Source: Sphingomonas sp. (GTDB lineage: Bacteria > Pseudomonadota > Alphaproteobacteria > Sphingomonadales > Sphingomonadaceae). Taken from it: a DNA stretch of 7,978 nt. Where the stretch lies: positions 1 through 7,978 of the forward strand of contig JACCSV010000042.1 in NCBI GenBank assembly GCA_013812805.1, given 5' to 3'. A program made the position numbers and the translations under genes. Under the pieces are notes generated by a model that worked only from the letters and a program-made list of their open reading frames with translations, was not told where the DNA came from and made no database searches. This document shows, piece after piece, positions 1-7,447 of this stretch (positions are counted from its first letter, which is position 1; every line of letters begins with the position of its first letter).

Positions 1-627
1 GGAATCGAGCTGATCGGGGTCGAAGCCGAGCTCTATCCGTCGATGAAATGCGCTCTGGAAAATTGCCACCTGCCGCTCGGCGGCGACACTTTGGCCGAGG
101 GCATCGCCGTCAAGGAGCCTGGCGTCCTCACCTCGCGAATCCTCAGGGAGATGGTCGACGAGGTGGTCCTGGTTCCCGAGCGCGACATCGAACGCTCGGT
201 GGCGATGCTGGCGGGCATCGAGAAGTCCGTCGTTGAAGGCGCCGGCGCGGCCGGGCTCGCCGCACTGCTCGCCGACAAGCAGCGCTTCGCCGGCAAGAAG
301 GTCGCGACCATCCTGTGCGGCGGCAACATCGATACCCATTTGCTGGCTAATGTCCTCGTCCGCGACCTAGTGCGCAGCGGCCGCATCGCCCGGCTTCGGG
401 TGGCGGCGCAGGACCAGCCTGGAGCGCTGGCCGCAATCACCGCGCAATTCCACGACGCGGGGGTGAATATCATCGAGATCAACCACAGCCGGATCTTCAC
501 CCGGCTGCCGGCCAAGGACACGGTGATCGAGGTCGAATGCGAGGCCCGCGACCCCGAATCCATCGAGCGGGTGGTGGGCATGCTCGAAGCCGCCGGCTTC
601 CACGTCGAGCGCGCCTCGCTGGACTAA
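1..627 (+). CDS. Threonine ammonia-lyase (threonine dehydratase), C-terminal part, with ACT domain
   Basis: The reading frame is open from the first base, so the gene begins upstream; 208 residues and a TAA stop are present. The family uses pyridoxal phosphate to deaminate threonine to 2-oxobutanoate and ammonia, feeding isoleucine synthesis or threonine breakdown in the cytoplasm. Visible fold type II elements are GIELIGVEAELYPSM at the very start, VEGAGAAGLAAL near residues 78-89, and the CGGNIDTHLLANVLVRDL stretch near residues 106-123. The PLP lysine and the phosphate-binding glycine loop lie upstream of the window. From about residue 128 (RIARLRVAAQDQPGAL) to the end is a single ACT domain with the usual DxPGAL turn, a likely amino-acid-sensing module. 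One ACT copy, not two tandem regulatory domains, suggests the medium-length form rather than the long biosynthetic E. coli IlvA type. I therefore leave the symbol open between ilvA and tdcB. Family assignment is firm; physiological role is inferred. Confidence 0.9.
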   Translation, partial: GIELIGVEAELYPSMKCALENCHLPLGGDTLAEGIAVKEPGVLTSRILREMVDEVVLVPERDIERSVAMLAGIEKSVVEGAGAAGLAALLADKQRFAGKKVATILCGGNIDTHLLANVLVRDLVRSGRIARLRVAAQDQPGALAAITAQFHDAGVNIIEINHSRIFTRLPAKDTVIEVECEARDPESIERVVGMLEAAGFHVERASLD

Positions 628-632
628 AGCCG

Positions 633-691
633 ACTGTCCCGATCGTGGACAGTGGCCGCGCCGAAGCGATTTCGCGGCCACCAACTCTTTT
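633..691 (+). terminator. Two back-to-back hairpins, possible terminator of the threonine ammonia-lyase gene
   Basis: Five bases after the stop codon, ACTGTCC (633-639) can pair with GGACAGT (647-653) around a 7-base loop. Immediately after it, TGGCCGCG (653-660) pairs perfectly with CGCGGCCA (673-680) around a 12-base loop. A short T-rich run (CTCTTTT, 685-691) follows. The second stem plus T-run resembles an intrinsic terminator, but the Ts start about five bases after the stem, so it would be a weak one. The placement in the gap before bpt supports separate transcription of the two genes. Confidence 0.5.
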
Positions 692-731
692 CATCGGCGT
701 TGACCAGCATCATAAAGGCTTCGAACCCCAT

Positions 732-743
732 GGAGGCCGAGTG
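732..743 (+). promoter_or_regulatory. Ribosome binding site and GTG start of bpt
   Basis: GGAGG at 732-736 lies four bases before a GTG at 741 and decides the start of the bpt frame. The frame is open much further upstream (from about 537), but that region overlaps the previous gene and does not resemble the family. The nearby ATG at 730 is out of frame: it opens a four-codon ORF (MEAE) whose TGA at 742-744 overlaps the GTG. Confidence 0.7.
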
Positions 744-1550
744 AGCGCACCTTTCCGTTTCCCGAAATTCTTCGTCACCAACCCGTCGCCGTGCCCGTAT
801 CTTCCGGGCAAGGTCGAGCGAAAGGTGTTCACGGAGCTTACCGGGCGGAATGCGAGCGAGCTGAACGAGGCGCTCGGGCGGATCGGTTTCCGCCGCAGCC
901 AGTCGGTTGCCTACCGCCCCAGCTGCATCGATTGCAGCGCCTGCATCTCGGTCCGGGTGCTGGCGTCGGAGTTCGAGGCCAATGCCACCCAGCGCAAGCT
1001 GCTCCGCCGCCACGGCGACCTCGAAGTCAGCGTCTGCAAGCCGTGGACGACCGAAGAGCAATATGCGCTGCTCCGCAAATATCTCGCGGTTCGCCATCCC
1101 GGCGGCGGCATGGCCGACATGGACGAAAGCGACTTCGCCGACATGGTCGAGCAGACCTCGGTCCGCACATACGTGATCGAGTATCGCGAGCCTGCGGTCG
1201 ACGGCCGTCCCGGAAGGCTGGTCGGGGCATGCCTGTCCGACCACCAGAACGACGGGCTGTCGATGATCTACAGCTTCTTCGATGTCGGCCCCGAAGCCCG
1301 CAAGGGGCTGGGCACCTACATCATCCTCGACCATATCATCCGCGGCGCCCGCGCCGGGCTGCCCTATGTCTACCTCGGCTATTGGGTCGATGGGTCGCGG
1401 CGGATGGCTTACAAGACGGGCTTCCACCCGCTCGAGCGGCTCGGCCGCGACGGCTGGCGGCGCCTCGACGATGCGCAATCGGCAATGCCCGCCCCGGCAG
1501 CGGTGCTTCCGCAGCGAAGCGAGCGCCGCCGTTACTTCATCGACGCCTGA
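741..1550 (+). CDS. bpt: Aspartate/glutamate leucyltransferase (arginyltransferase family, N-degron pathway)
   Basis: This 269-residue protein belongs to the bacterial Ate/Bpt family. Family members transfer leucine from Leu-tRNA to proteins with N-terminal Asp or Glu, making them substrates for ClpS and ClpAP; the reaction is cytoplasmic. The N-terminal domain shows PFRFPKFFVTNPSPCPYLPG (residues 4-23) with Cys18, then ERKVFTEL, then FRRSQSVAYRPSCIDCSAC with Cys62, Cys65 and Cys68. The C-terminal GNAT-like transferase half holds SMIYSFFDVGPEARKGLGTY (174-193), the YVYLGYWVDG block (209-218) and MAYKTGFHPLE. The length is at the upper end of the family's normal range. The GTG start is chosen because of the GGAGG just upstream and because homologues begin near the FRFP motif. 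The gene seems to stand alone: hairpins precede it and an inverted repeat follows it. Leucyl rather than arginyl specificity is inferred from bacterial family membership. Confidence 0.92.
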   Translation: MSAPFRFPKFFVTNPSPCPYLPGKVERKVFTELTGRNASELNEALGRIGFRRSQSVAYRPSCIDCSACISVRVLASEFEANATQRKLLRRHGDLEVSVCKPWTTEEQYALLRKYLAVRHPGGGMADMDESDFADMVEQTSVRTYVIEYREPAVDGRPGRLVGACLSDHQNDGLSMIYSFFDVGPEARKGLGTYIILDHIIRGARAGLPYVYLGYWVDGSRRMAYKTGFHPLERLGRDGWRRLDDAQSAMPAPAAVLPQRSERRRYFIDA

Positions 1551-1600
1551 ACCGCACTTCCGAACGCTGATCAGACATGGGTTCGCCCTCCCCCTCGATT

Positions 1601-1619
1601 GGGGAGGGTTGGGTGGGGG
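1601..1619 (+). other. Putative G-quadruplex motif, left arm
   Basis: GGGGAGGGTTGGGTGGGGG has four runs of at least three G separated by loops of 1, 2 and 1 bases. This meets the standard short-loop G-quadruplex pattern. It lies on the coding strand about 90 bases before the start codon at 1707. Formation in the cell is not shown. Confidence 0.6.
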
Positions 1620-1658
1620 TGACGTCTCCGCTAAGGGCTGCGGCCTGCATCGACCTCA

Positions 1659-1677
1659 CCCCACCCCGGCCCTCCCC
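1659..1677 (-). other. Putative G-quadruplex motif, right arm (opposite strand)
   Basis: On the minus strand this segment reads GGGGAGGGCCGGGGTGGGG, again four G-runs with loops of 1, 2 and 1. It is the mirror partner of the motif in the left arm. The repeat can therefore form either a hairpin between arms or separate quadruplexes on the two strands. Confidence 0.6.
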
Positions 1678-1706
1678 ATCGAAGAGAGGGGGCAGCGGAG
1701 AAAACA

Positions 1707-3750
<2,044 letters not shown>

Positions 3751-3761
<11 letters not shown>

Positions 3762-4962
3762 GGTAGGGCCCCGAACGAGGGTCTGGTTCGGTCGAGTCAT
3801 GCACCAAGGTCAGCATCGCCAGCGCCAGCGCGGCAATGCCCGCGCTCGCCATAAAGGTCGCGCTGGCGCCGTCGCGATCCCACAGCAGCCCGGCGCCGAC
3901 GCTCGCCAGCAACGTGCCGATACCGGTGACGAAATAGAAAGCGCCGAAGCTCGTCGCACGCAAATGCTCGGGCGCGCTGTCGGCGATCATGCGCGCGAAA
4001 ATGCCTTGGGTCATCGCCATGTGCACGCCCCACAGCAGCACGGCCGCGATCAGCCCGGCGATGCCGAAGTCGTTGGCGAGGATGATGTTGCCGGCGATCA
4101 GCACCGCGATGCCGCCAATCAGGATCGTCCGCGGCGGCACCCGGTCGCTGAGCGCGCCAGCGGGGTAAGCGAGCGACAGATAGCCCACACCGAATACCAC
4201 CATCACCAGCGGCGACAGCGCCGGGGACAGCCCCAGGTCCATCCCGCGCAGGATCAGGAAGCTTTCCGAGAAACGCGCCAGCGTGAACAGGAAGCCGATC
4301 GCCAACACTCGCCGAGTCGCCCTGCTGATGTCCCGGAAACCTGCGAAGAACGGCTGGCGGCCGGTCGGCGGCTGCTCACGTCGATGCTCGCGAAGCCCGA
4401 ACAGAAGCACTACGAAGGCGATGGCCGCGGGGATGGCCGCGATCCAGAACACGCTGCGGATGTCGTTTGAGAACGCATACATCAGCGCGACCGCAGCCAG
4501 CGGCGCAAGCAGAGCGCCGACGGTGTCCAGCGCCTGGCGGAGACCGAAGGCGCGGCCGCGGATTTCGGGCGGCGTCTCGTCGGCGATCAGCGCATCGCGC
4601 GGCGCCCCGCGAACCCCCTTGCCGACGCGGTCGGCGAAACGCGCGACCAGGACCATGCCGCCGGTGGTCGCGATCGCGAACAAGGGCTTGGACAGCGCCG
4701 ACATGCCGTAGCCGAGCAGCACCCACGGCTTGCGCGCTCGGCTGCGGTCGGACAAGCGCCCGGAGGCGAGTTTGCCGAACGACGCGGTCGCTTCCGAAAT
4801 CCCGTCGATCGCGCCCATGGCGGCGACGGGAAGGCCAAGCGCGACGGTTACGAACGCCGGCAGCAACGAGTGATAGATCTCGCTCGAAAGGTCGGTGAGC
4901 AGGCTGACGAAGCCGAGCACCCAGACGCTTTTCGGAAGGGGAGGGCGCGGCCGGCTACTCAC
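3751..4962 (-). CDS. Major facilitator superfamily transporter, probable efflux pump
   Basis: This hydrophobic protein has about 12 predicted membrane helices and 403 residues from the chosen start. It begins with a short basic, proline-rich cytoplasmic tail (SSRPRPPLPK), then helix 1 (SVWVLGFVSLL). The MFS loop 2-3 motif A is seen as GRLSDRSRARKP, and a degenerate copy, GALSDRVPPRTIL, appears in the second half. The run RFADRVGKGVRGAPRDALIADETPPEIRGRAFGLRQALD typifies a subgroup of drug-type MFS carriers. The substrate is unknown. A long hydrophilic loop (GLREHRREQPPTGRQPF) joins the two six-helix halves. GTG at 4962 is preferred; the frame also allows a TTG at 4998 that adds 12 mostly polar residues, and neither has a clear ribosome binding site. 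A six-codon ATG ORF (MPAGE, 4972-4955) overlaps the GTG. The gene diverges from a MarR-type regulator, which suggests efflux of a compound sensed by that repressor. Its end overlaps the convergent fadJ by 11 bp. Confidence 0.87.
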
Positions 4963-5010
4963 CCGCCGGCATTTGCTGTGGGTAAAGCGGCGATGCAACC
5001 ACTACCCGTC

Positions 5011-5040
5011 TTGACAGCAACAACCTTACTGCTGTTGAAA
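5011..5040 (+). promoter_or_regulatory. Putative sigma-70-type promoter of the MarR-type gene
   Basis: A perfect -35 hexamer TTGACA lies at 5011-5016. With an 18-base spacer, TTGAAA (5035-5040) is the best -10 candidate, but it is a weak match. Transcription would then start near 5047, just before a second in-frame ATG at 5049. This would make the mRNA nearly leaderless and would explain why no ribosome binding site is visible. Confidence 0.45.
5014..5035. promoter_or_regulatory. Palindromic operator candidate in the marR-MFS divergent region
   Basis: ACAGCA (5014-5019) and TGCTGT (5030-5035) form a 6-bp inverted repeat with a 10-base centre. Looser symmetry extends outward to TT at each edge. 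It overlaps the -35 box TTGACA and sits in the 77-bp gap between two divergent starts. This is where a dimeric MarR protein would repress both genes. The site is inferred from position and symmetry only. Confidence 0.45.
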
Positions 5041-5471
5041 TGATTGCCATGCTGCAAACGAGCATCAACTCCCATTCGCCTGACGCCATCGCCGCCCGCT
5101 TCGCGCAGGTCGCCCAGCACTGGCTTCCCGACGGTCCGGCGGAGCGGCTGGAGATCGCCAAGCGCAAGCTTCTCGGCGCCATCGGCCAGCGTGAGCCGGT
5201 AACCCTGAACGAAGTCGCCGCAGCGGTGGGGCGCGGCGCTCCGGCGGTCAGCCGCTCGATCGATTCGCTGGTCCGCGCCGGGCTGGTCGCGCGCGAGTCC
5301 GATCCCGACCACCGCCGCCGCCTGGCGCTTCGACTGACCGAGTCCGGGCGGCAACGGCTGTCGAGCGCTCCCGCCGGCGGCGGCCCGCTGAAGGTCAAGC
5401 TGGAGCGACTGGCGCACAGCGAGCTTCGCGCCGTCGAGCGGGCAATCGAGATCCTCGAACGCGGTTTCTAG
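5040..5471 (+). CDS. MarR-family winged-helix transcriptional regulator
   Basis: This is a small regulator of 143 residues. Residues 36-110 look like a winged helix-turn-helix: a first helix (ERLEIAKRKLLGAI), the HTH at 53-80 (VTLNEVAAAVGRGAPAVSRSIDSLVRAG) with the recognition helix near 66-79, and a wing at 84-98 (ARESDPDHRRRLALRLT). The D-x-D/R-R-R wing followed by LTESGRQRL is typical of MarR proteins. The flanking helices (5-30 and 117-142) would form the dimer interface. MarR dimers usually repress a neighbouring transporter gene and themselves, and lose DNA binding when they bind a small phenolic or drug-like ligand. The divergent MFS gene is the obvious target. ATG at 5040 is the longest start; ATG at 5049 removes three residues and may be the true one, because the proposed -10 box covers 5035-5040. 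No ribosome binding site is seen for either. Confidence 0.85.
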   Translation: MIAMLQTSINSHSPDAIAARFAQVAQHWLPDGPAERLEIAKRKLLGAIGQREPVTLNEVAAAVGRGAPAVSRSIDSLVRAGLVARESDPDHRRRLALRLTESGRQRLSSAPAGGGPLKVKLERLAHSELRAVERAIEILERGF

Positions 5472-5507
5472 GCCCGGACGCCGCATGTTGCGTTGCAACA
5501 ATGGGCC
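5471..5507 (+). other. Nested inverted repeats between marR and typA
   Basis: An outer stem GGCCC (5471-5475) with GGGCC (5503-5507) encloses an inner stem TGTTGC (5486-5491) with GCAACA (5495-5500). It begins at the last base of the marR stop codon. It could end the marR transcript, but there is no T-run, so it may equally be a protein-binding site. I cannot tell which. Confidence 0.3.
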
Positions 5508-5510
5508 AAC

Positions 5511-5542
5511 TCCGGTAGGGGCGCGGCTTCCTTTTACCCGGA
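5511..5542 (+). promoter_or_regulatory. Leader hairpin covering the typA ribosome binding region
   Basis: TCCGGTA (5511-5517) can pair with TACCCGGA (5535-5542) with one bulged C and a 17-base loop. The only plausible ribosome binding bases for typA, GGA at 5540-5542, seven bases before the ATG at 5550, lie inside the stem. If formed in the mRNA, the hairpin would limit translation starts. Confidence 0.35.
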
Positions 5543-5549
5543 CATTCCA

Positions 5550-7388
5550 ATGAACCTTCGCAACGTCGCGATCATCGCGCACGTCGATCACGGCAAGACG
5601 ACGCTGGTCGACCAGCTGTTCCGCCAGTCGGGCACCTTCCGCGACAACCAGCGCGTCGAAGAACGGGCGATGGATTCCAGCGACCTCGAAAAAGAGCGCG
5701 GCATCACCATCCTTGCCAAATGCACGTCGGTCGAATGGGCCGATGCAGCCGGCCAAGTGACCCATATCAACATCGTCGACACCCCCGGCCACGCCGATTT
5801 CGGCGCCGAAGTGGAACGCATCCTCTCGATGGTTGACGGAGTCATCCTGTTGGTCGACGCCGCCGAAGGGCCGATGCCGCAGACCAAGTTCGTCACCGGC
5901 AAGGCGCTGGCGCTGGGCTTGAAGCCGATCGTCGTCGTCAACAAGATCGACCGCCCCGACGCCCGCGCTGCCGAAGTGCTCGACGAGATTTTCGAGCTAT
6001 TCCTCAACCTCGAGGCCAATGACGAGCAGCTCGACTTCCCGACGCTCTATGCGTCCGGTCGCGCCGGCTATGCAGGAACCGAGGACAGTGTCCGCTCGGG
6101 CGACCTCACGCCATTGTTCGAAGCCATCGTCAGCAACGTGCCGGCACCGGGCCTCGACCCCGAAGCCGAGTTCAAGATGCTCGCCACCTTGCTCGACCGC
6201 GACCCGTTCCTTGGACGAATCCTCACCGGCCGGATCGAGAGCGGCCGCCTGACCGTCAACATGCCGATCAAGTCGATCGACGTCGACGGCAACACCGTCG
6301 AGGAAGGCCGCGCTACTAAGGTGTTCGCTTTCCGCGGGCTCGAGCGCGTCCCGGTCGAAGCGGCGCAAGCCGGCGACATCGTCGCCATCGCCGGCCTGGT
6401 CAAAGCGACCGTGTCCAACACCATCGCCGACCCGGCGGTGACCGAGCCGGTGACCAAGGCGCGGCCGATTGACCCGCCGACGCTGGCGATGAACTTCGCG
6501 GTCAACGATAGCCCCTATGCGGGGCGCGACGGCGACAAGGTGCAAAGCCGGGTGATCCGCGACCGCTTGGCGCGCGAGGCCGAAGGCAATGTCGCGATCC
6601 GAGTCACCACCGCCGCCGACAACGACAGTTTCGAAGTCGCCGGCCGCGGCGAGCTCCAGCTCGGCGTGCTGATCGAAACGCTGCGCCGCGAAGGCTTCGA
6701 GCTGTCGATCGGCCGCCCGCGGGTGCTGTTCCGCGACGGACCGGGCGGGCGCGAAGAGCCCTACGAGACCGTGGTCGTCGACGTCGACGATGAATTCTCC
6801 GGCACCGTCATCGACAAGATGGCGCTCAGGAAGGCGGAAATGACCGACATGCGCCCGTCGGGCGGCGGCAAGACCCGGCTGACCTTCTCCGCCCCCAGCC
6901 GCGGCCTGATCGGCTATCACGGCGAATTCCTGTCCGACACCCGCGGCACCGGAATCATGAACCGGCTGTTCGAGAAATACGGCCCCTACAAGGGCCCGAT
7001 CCAGGGTCGCCAGAACGGCGTGCTGATCTCGATGGAGCAGGGCGAAGCTGTGGCTTACGCGTTGAACGCGCTGGAGGACCGCGGCGTGCTGTTCATCTCG
7101 CCCGGCGACAAGCTCTACGAGGGCATGGTGATCGGCGAAAATGCCAAGCCCCAGGACCTCGAGGTCAACCCGCTGAAGTCCAAGCAGCTGACCAACTTCC
7201 GCGCCTCGGGCCCCAAGGACGAGAACATCCGCCTGACCCCGCCGCGGCGGATGACGCTGGAGCAGGCGATCGCCTACATCCAGGACGACGAACTGGTCGA
7301 GGTCACGCCCAAGGTGGTGCGGATCAGGAAGCGCTACCTCGAACCGCACGAGCGCAAGCGCGCGTCGCGCAAGGCGGAGGCGGCTTAG
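5550..7388 (+). CDS. typA: Ribosome-associated translational GTPase TypA/BipA
   Basis: The 612-residue protein matches the TypA/BipA GTPase, which binds the ribosome like EF-G and EF4. The family is linked to 50S subunit assembly, growth at low temperature and stress responses. The G domain starts at once: MNLRNVAIIAHVDHGKTT has the P-loop at 10-18, then switch I ERGIT (49-53), DTPGH (77-81), NKID (131-134) and the G5 SGRAG (169-173). The beta-barrel domain II follows from about 205 (FKMLATLLDRDPFLGRILTGRIESG). An EF-G-III-like domain holds GRGELQLGVLIETLRREGFE, and the domain V block surrounds EEPYETVVVDV. The TypA-specific C-terminal region carries SRGLIGYHGEFLSDTRGTGI (450-469) and ends in a basic tail (RKRYLEPHERKRASRK). 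The start is ATG 5550, as in homologues; the frame is open further upstream from a TTG at 5493, but that extension (QQWANSGRGAASFYPDIP) is not family-like. The length is normal and all GTPase motifs are intact. Confidence 0.96.
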   Translation: MNLRNVAIIAHVDHGKTTLVDQLFRQSGTFRDNQRVEERAMDSSDLEKERGITILAKCTSVEWADAAGQVTHINIVDTPGHADFGAEVERILSMVDGVILLVDAAEGPMPQTKFVTGKALALGLKPIVVVNKIDRPDARAAEVLDEIFELFLNLEANDEQLDFPTLYASGRAGYAGTEDSVRSGDLTPLFEAIVSNVPAPGLDPEAEFKMLATLLDRDPFLGRILTGRIESGRLTVNMPIKSIDVDGNTVEEGRATKVFAFRGLERVPVEAAQAGDIVAIAGLVKATVSNTIADPAVTEPVTKARPIDPPTLAMNFAVNDSPYAGRDGDKVQSRVIRDRLAREAEGNVAIRVTTAADNDSFEVAGRGELQLGVLIETLRREGFELSIGRPRVLFRDGPGGREEPYETVVVDVDDEFSGTVIDKMALRKAEMTDMRPSGGGKTRLTFSAPSRGLIGYHGEFLSDTRGTGIMNRLFEKYGPYKGPIQGRQNGVLISMEQGEAVAYALNALEDRGVLFISPGDKLYEGMVIGENAKPQDLEVNPLKSKQLTNFRASGPKDENIRLTPPRRMTLEQAIAYIQDDELVEVTPKVVRIRKRYLEPHERKRASRKAEAA

Positions 7389-7393
7389 GTCCT

Positions 7394-7423
7394 AGTCCCG
7401 GGTCAACTGGACACCAAGGGACT
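7394..7423 (+). terminator. Weak hairpin after typA
   Basis: AGTCCC (7394-7399) pairs with GGGACT (7418-7423), with a shorter inner GTC/GAC pairing (7402-7404 with 7409-7411). It starts six bases after the typA stop codon. It has no T-run, so if it ends the transcript it is not a classical intrinsic terminator. Confidence 0.3.
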
Positions 7424-7433
7424 GTTGTGGAAC

Positions 7434-7447
7434 TCACCCTTGGGTGA
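7434..7447. repeat. Short palindrome at the start of the interrupted membrane gene
   Basis: TCACCC (7434-7439) and GGGTGA (7442-7447) are exact inverted repeats separated by TT. The right half includes the GTG proposed as start codon (7444). It may be an operator or chance; as an RNA hairpin a two-base loop would be too tight without losing pairs. Confidence 0.25.

Larger units (their letters stand above)
1586..1690. repeat. Long imperfect inverted repeat, G/C-run rich, REP-like
   Basis: The left arm (1586-1626) and right arm (1651-1690) are reverse complements over roughly 40 bases with a few mismatches and small gaps. They flank a centre of 24 bases (1627-1650). Shared blocks, read on the left arm, are CCCTC, TCGAT, GGGGAGGG, a GGG/GTGGGG block and GTGA-GTC. 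The left arm is also a hairpin by itself: CCCTCCCC (1586-1593) pairs perfectly with GGGGAGGG (1601-1608). The element fills most of the gap between bpt and the fatty-acid oxidation gene, ending about 16 bases before the next start codon. No transposase gene or target duplication is visible. Such G/C-run repeats recur between genes in sphingomonads as I know them, but the copy number here cannot be judged from one window. Confidence 0.7.

Noticed and set aside
624..1478. A 284-codon open frame on the minus strand opposite bpt
   Set aside because: It is the shadow of bpt, whose cysteine and GNAT-like motifs are clear on the plus strand.
1586..1690. CRISPR or insertion-sequence end
   Set aside because: There are only two inverted arms, with no regular spacers, no transposase gene and no target duplication visible. 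An intergenic palindromic repeat fits better.
5997..7349. A 450-codon open frame on the minus strand opposite typA
   Set aside because: It lies fully inside the strongly conserved TypA gene and has the same shadow composition, with no motif and no ribosome binding site.
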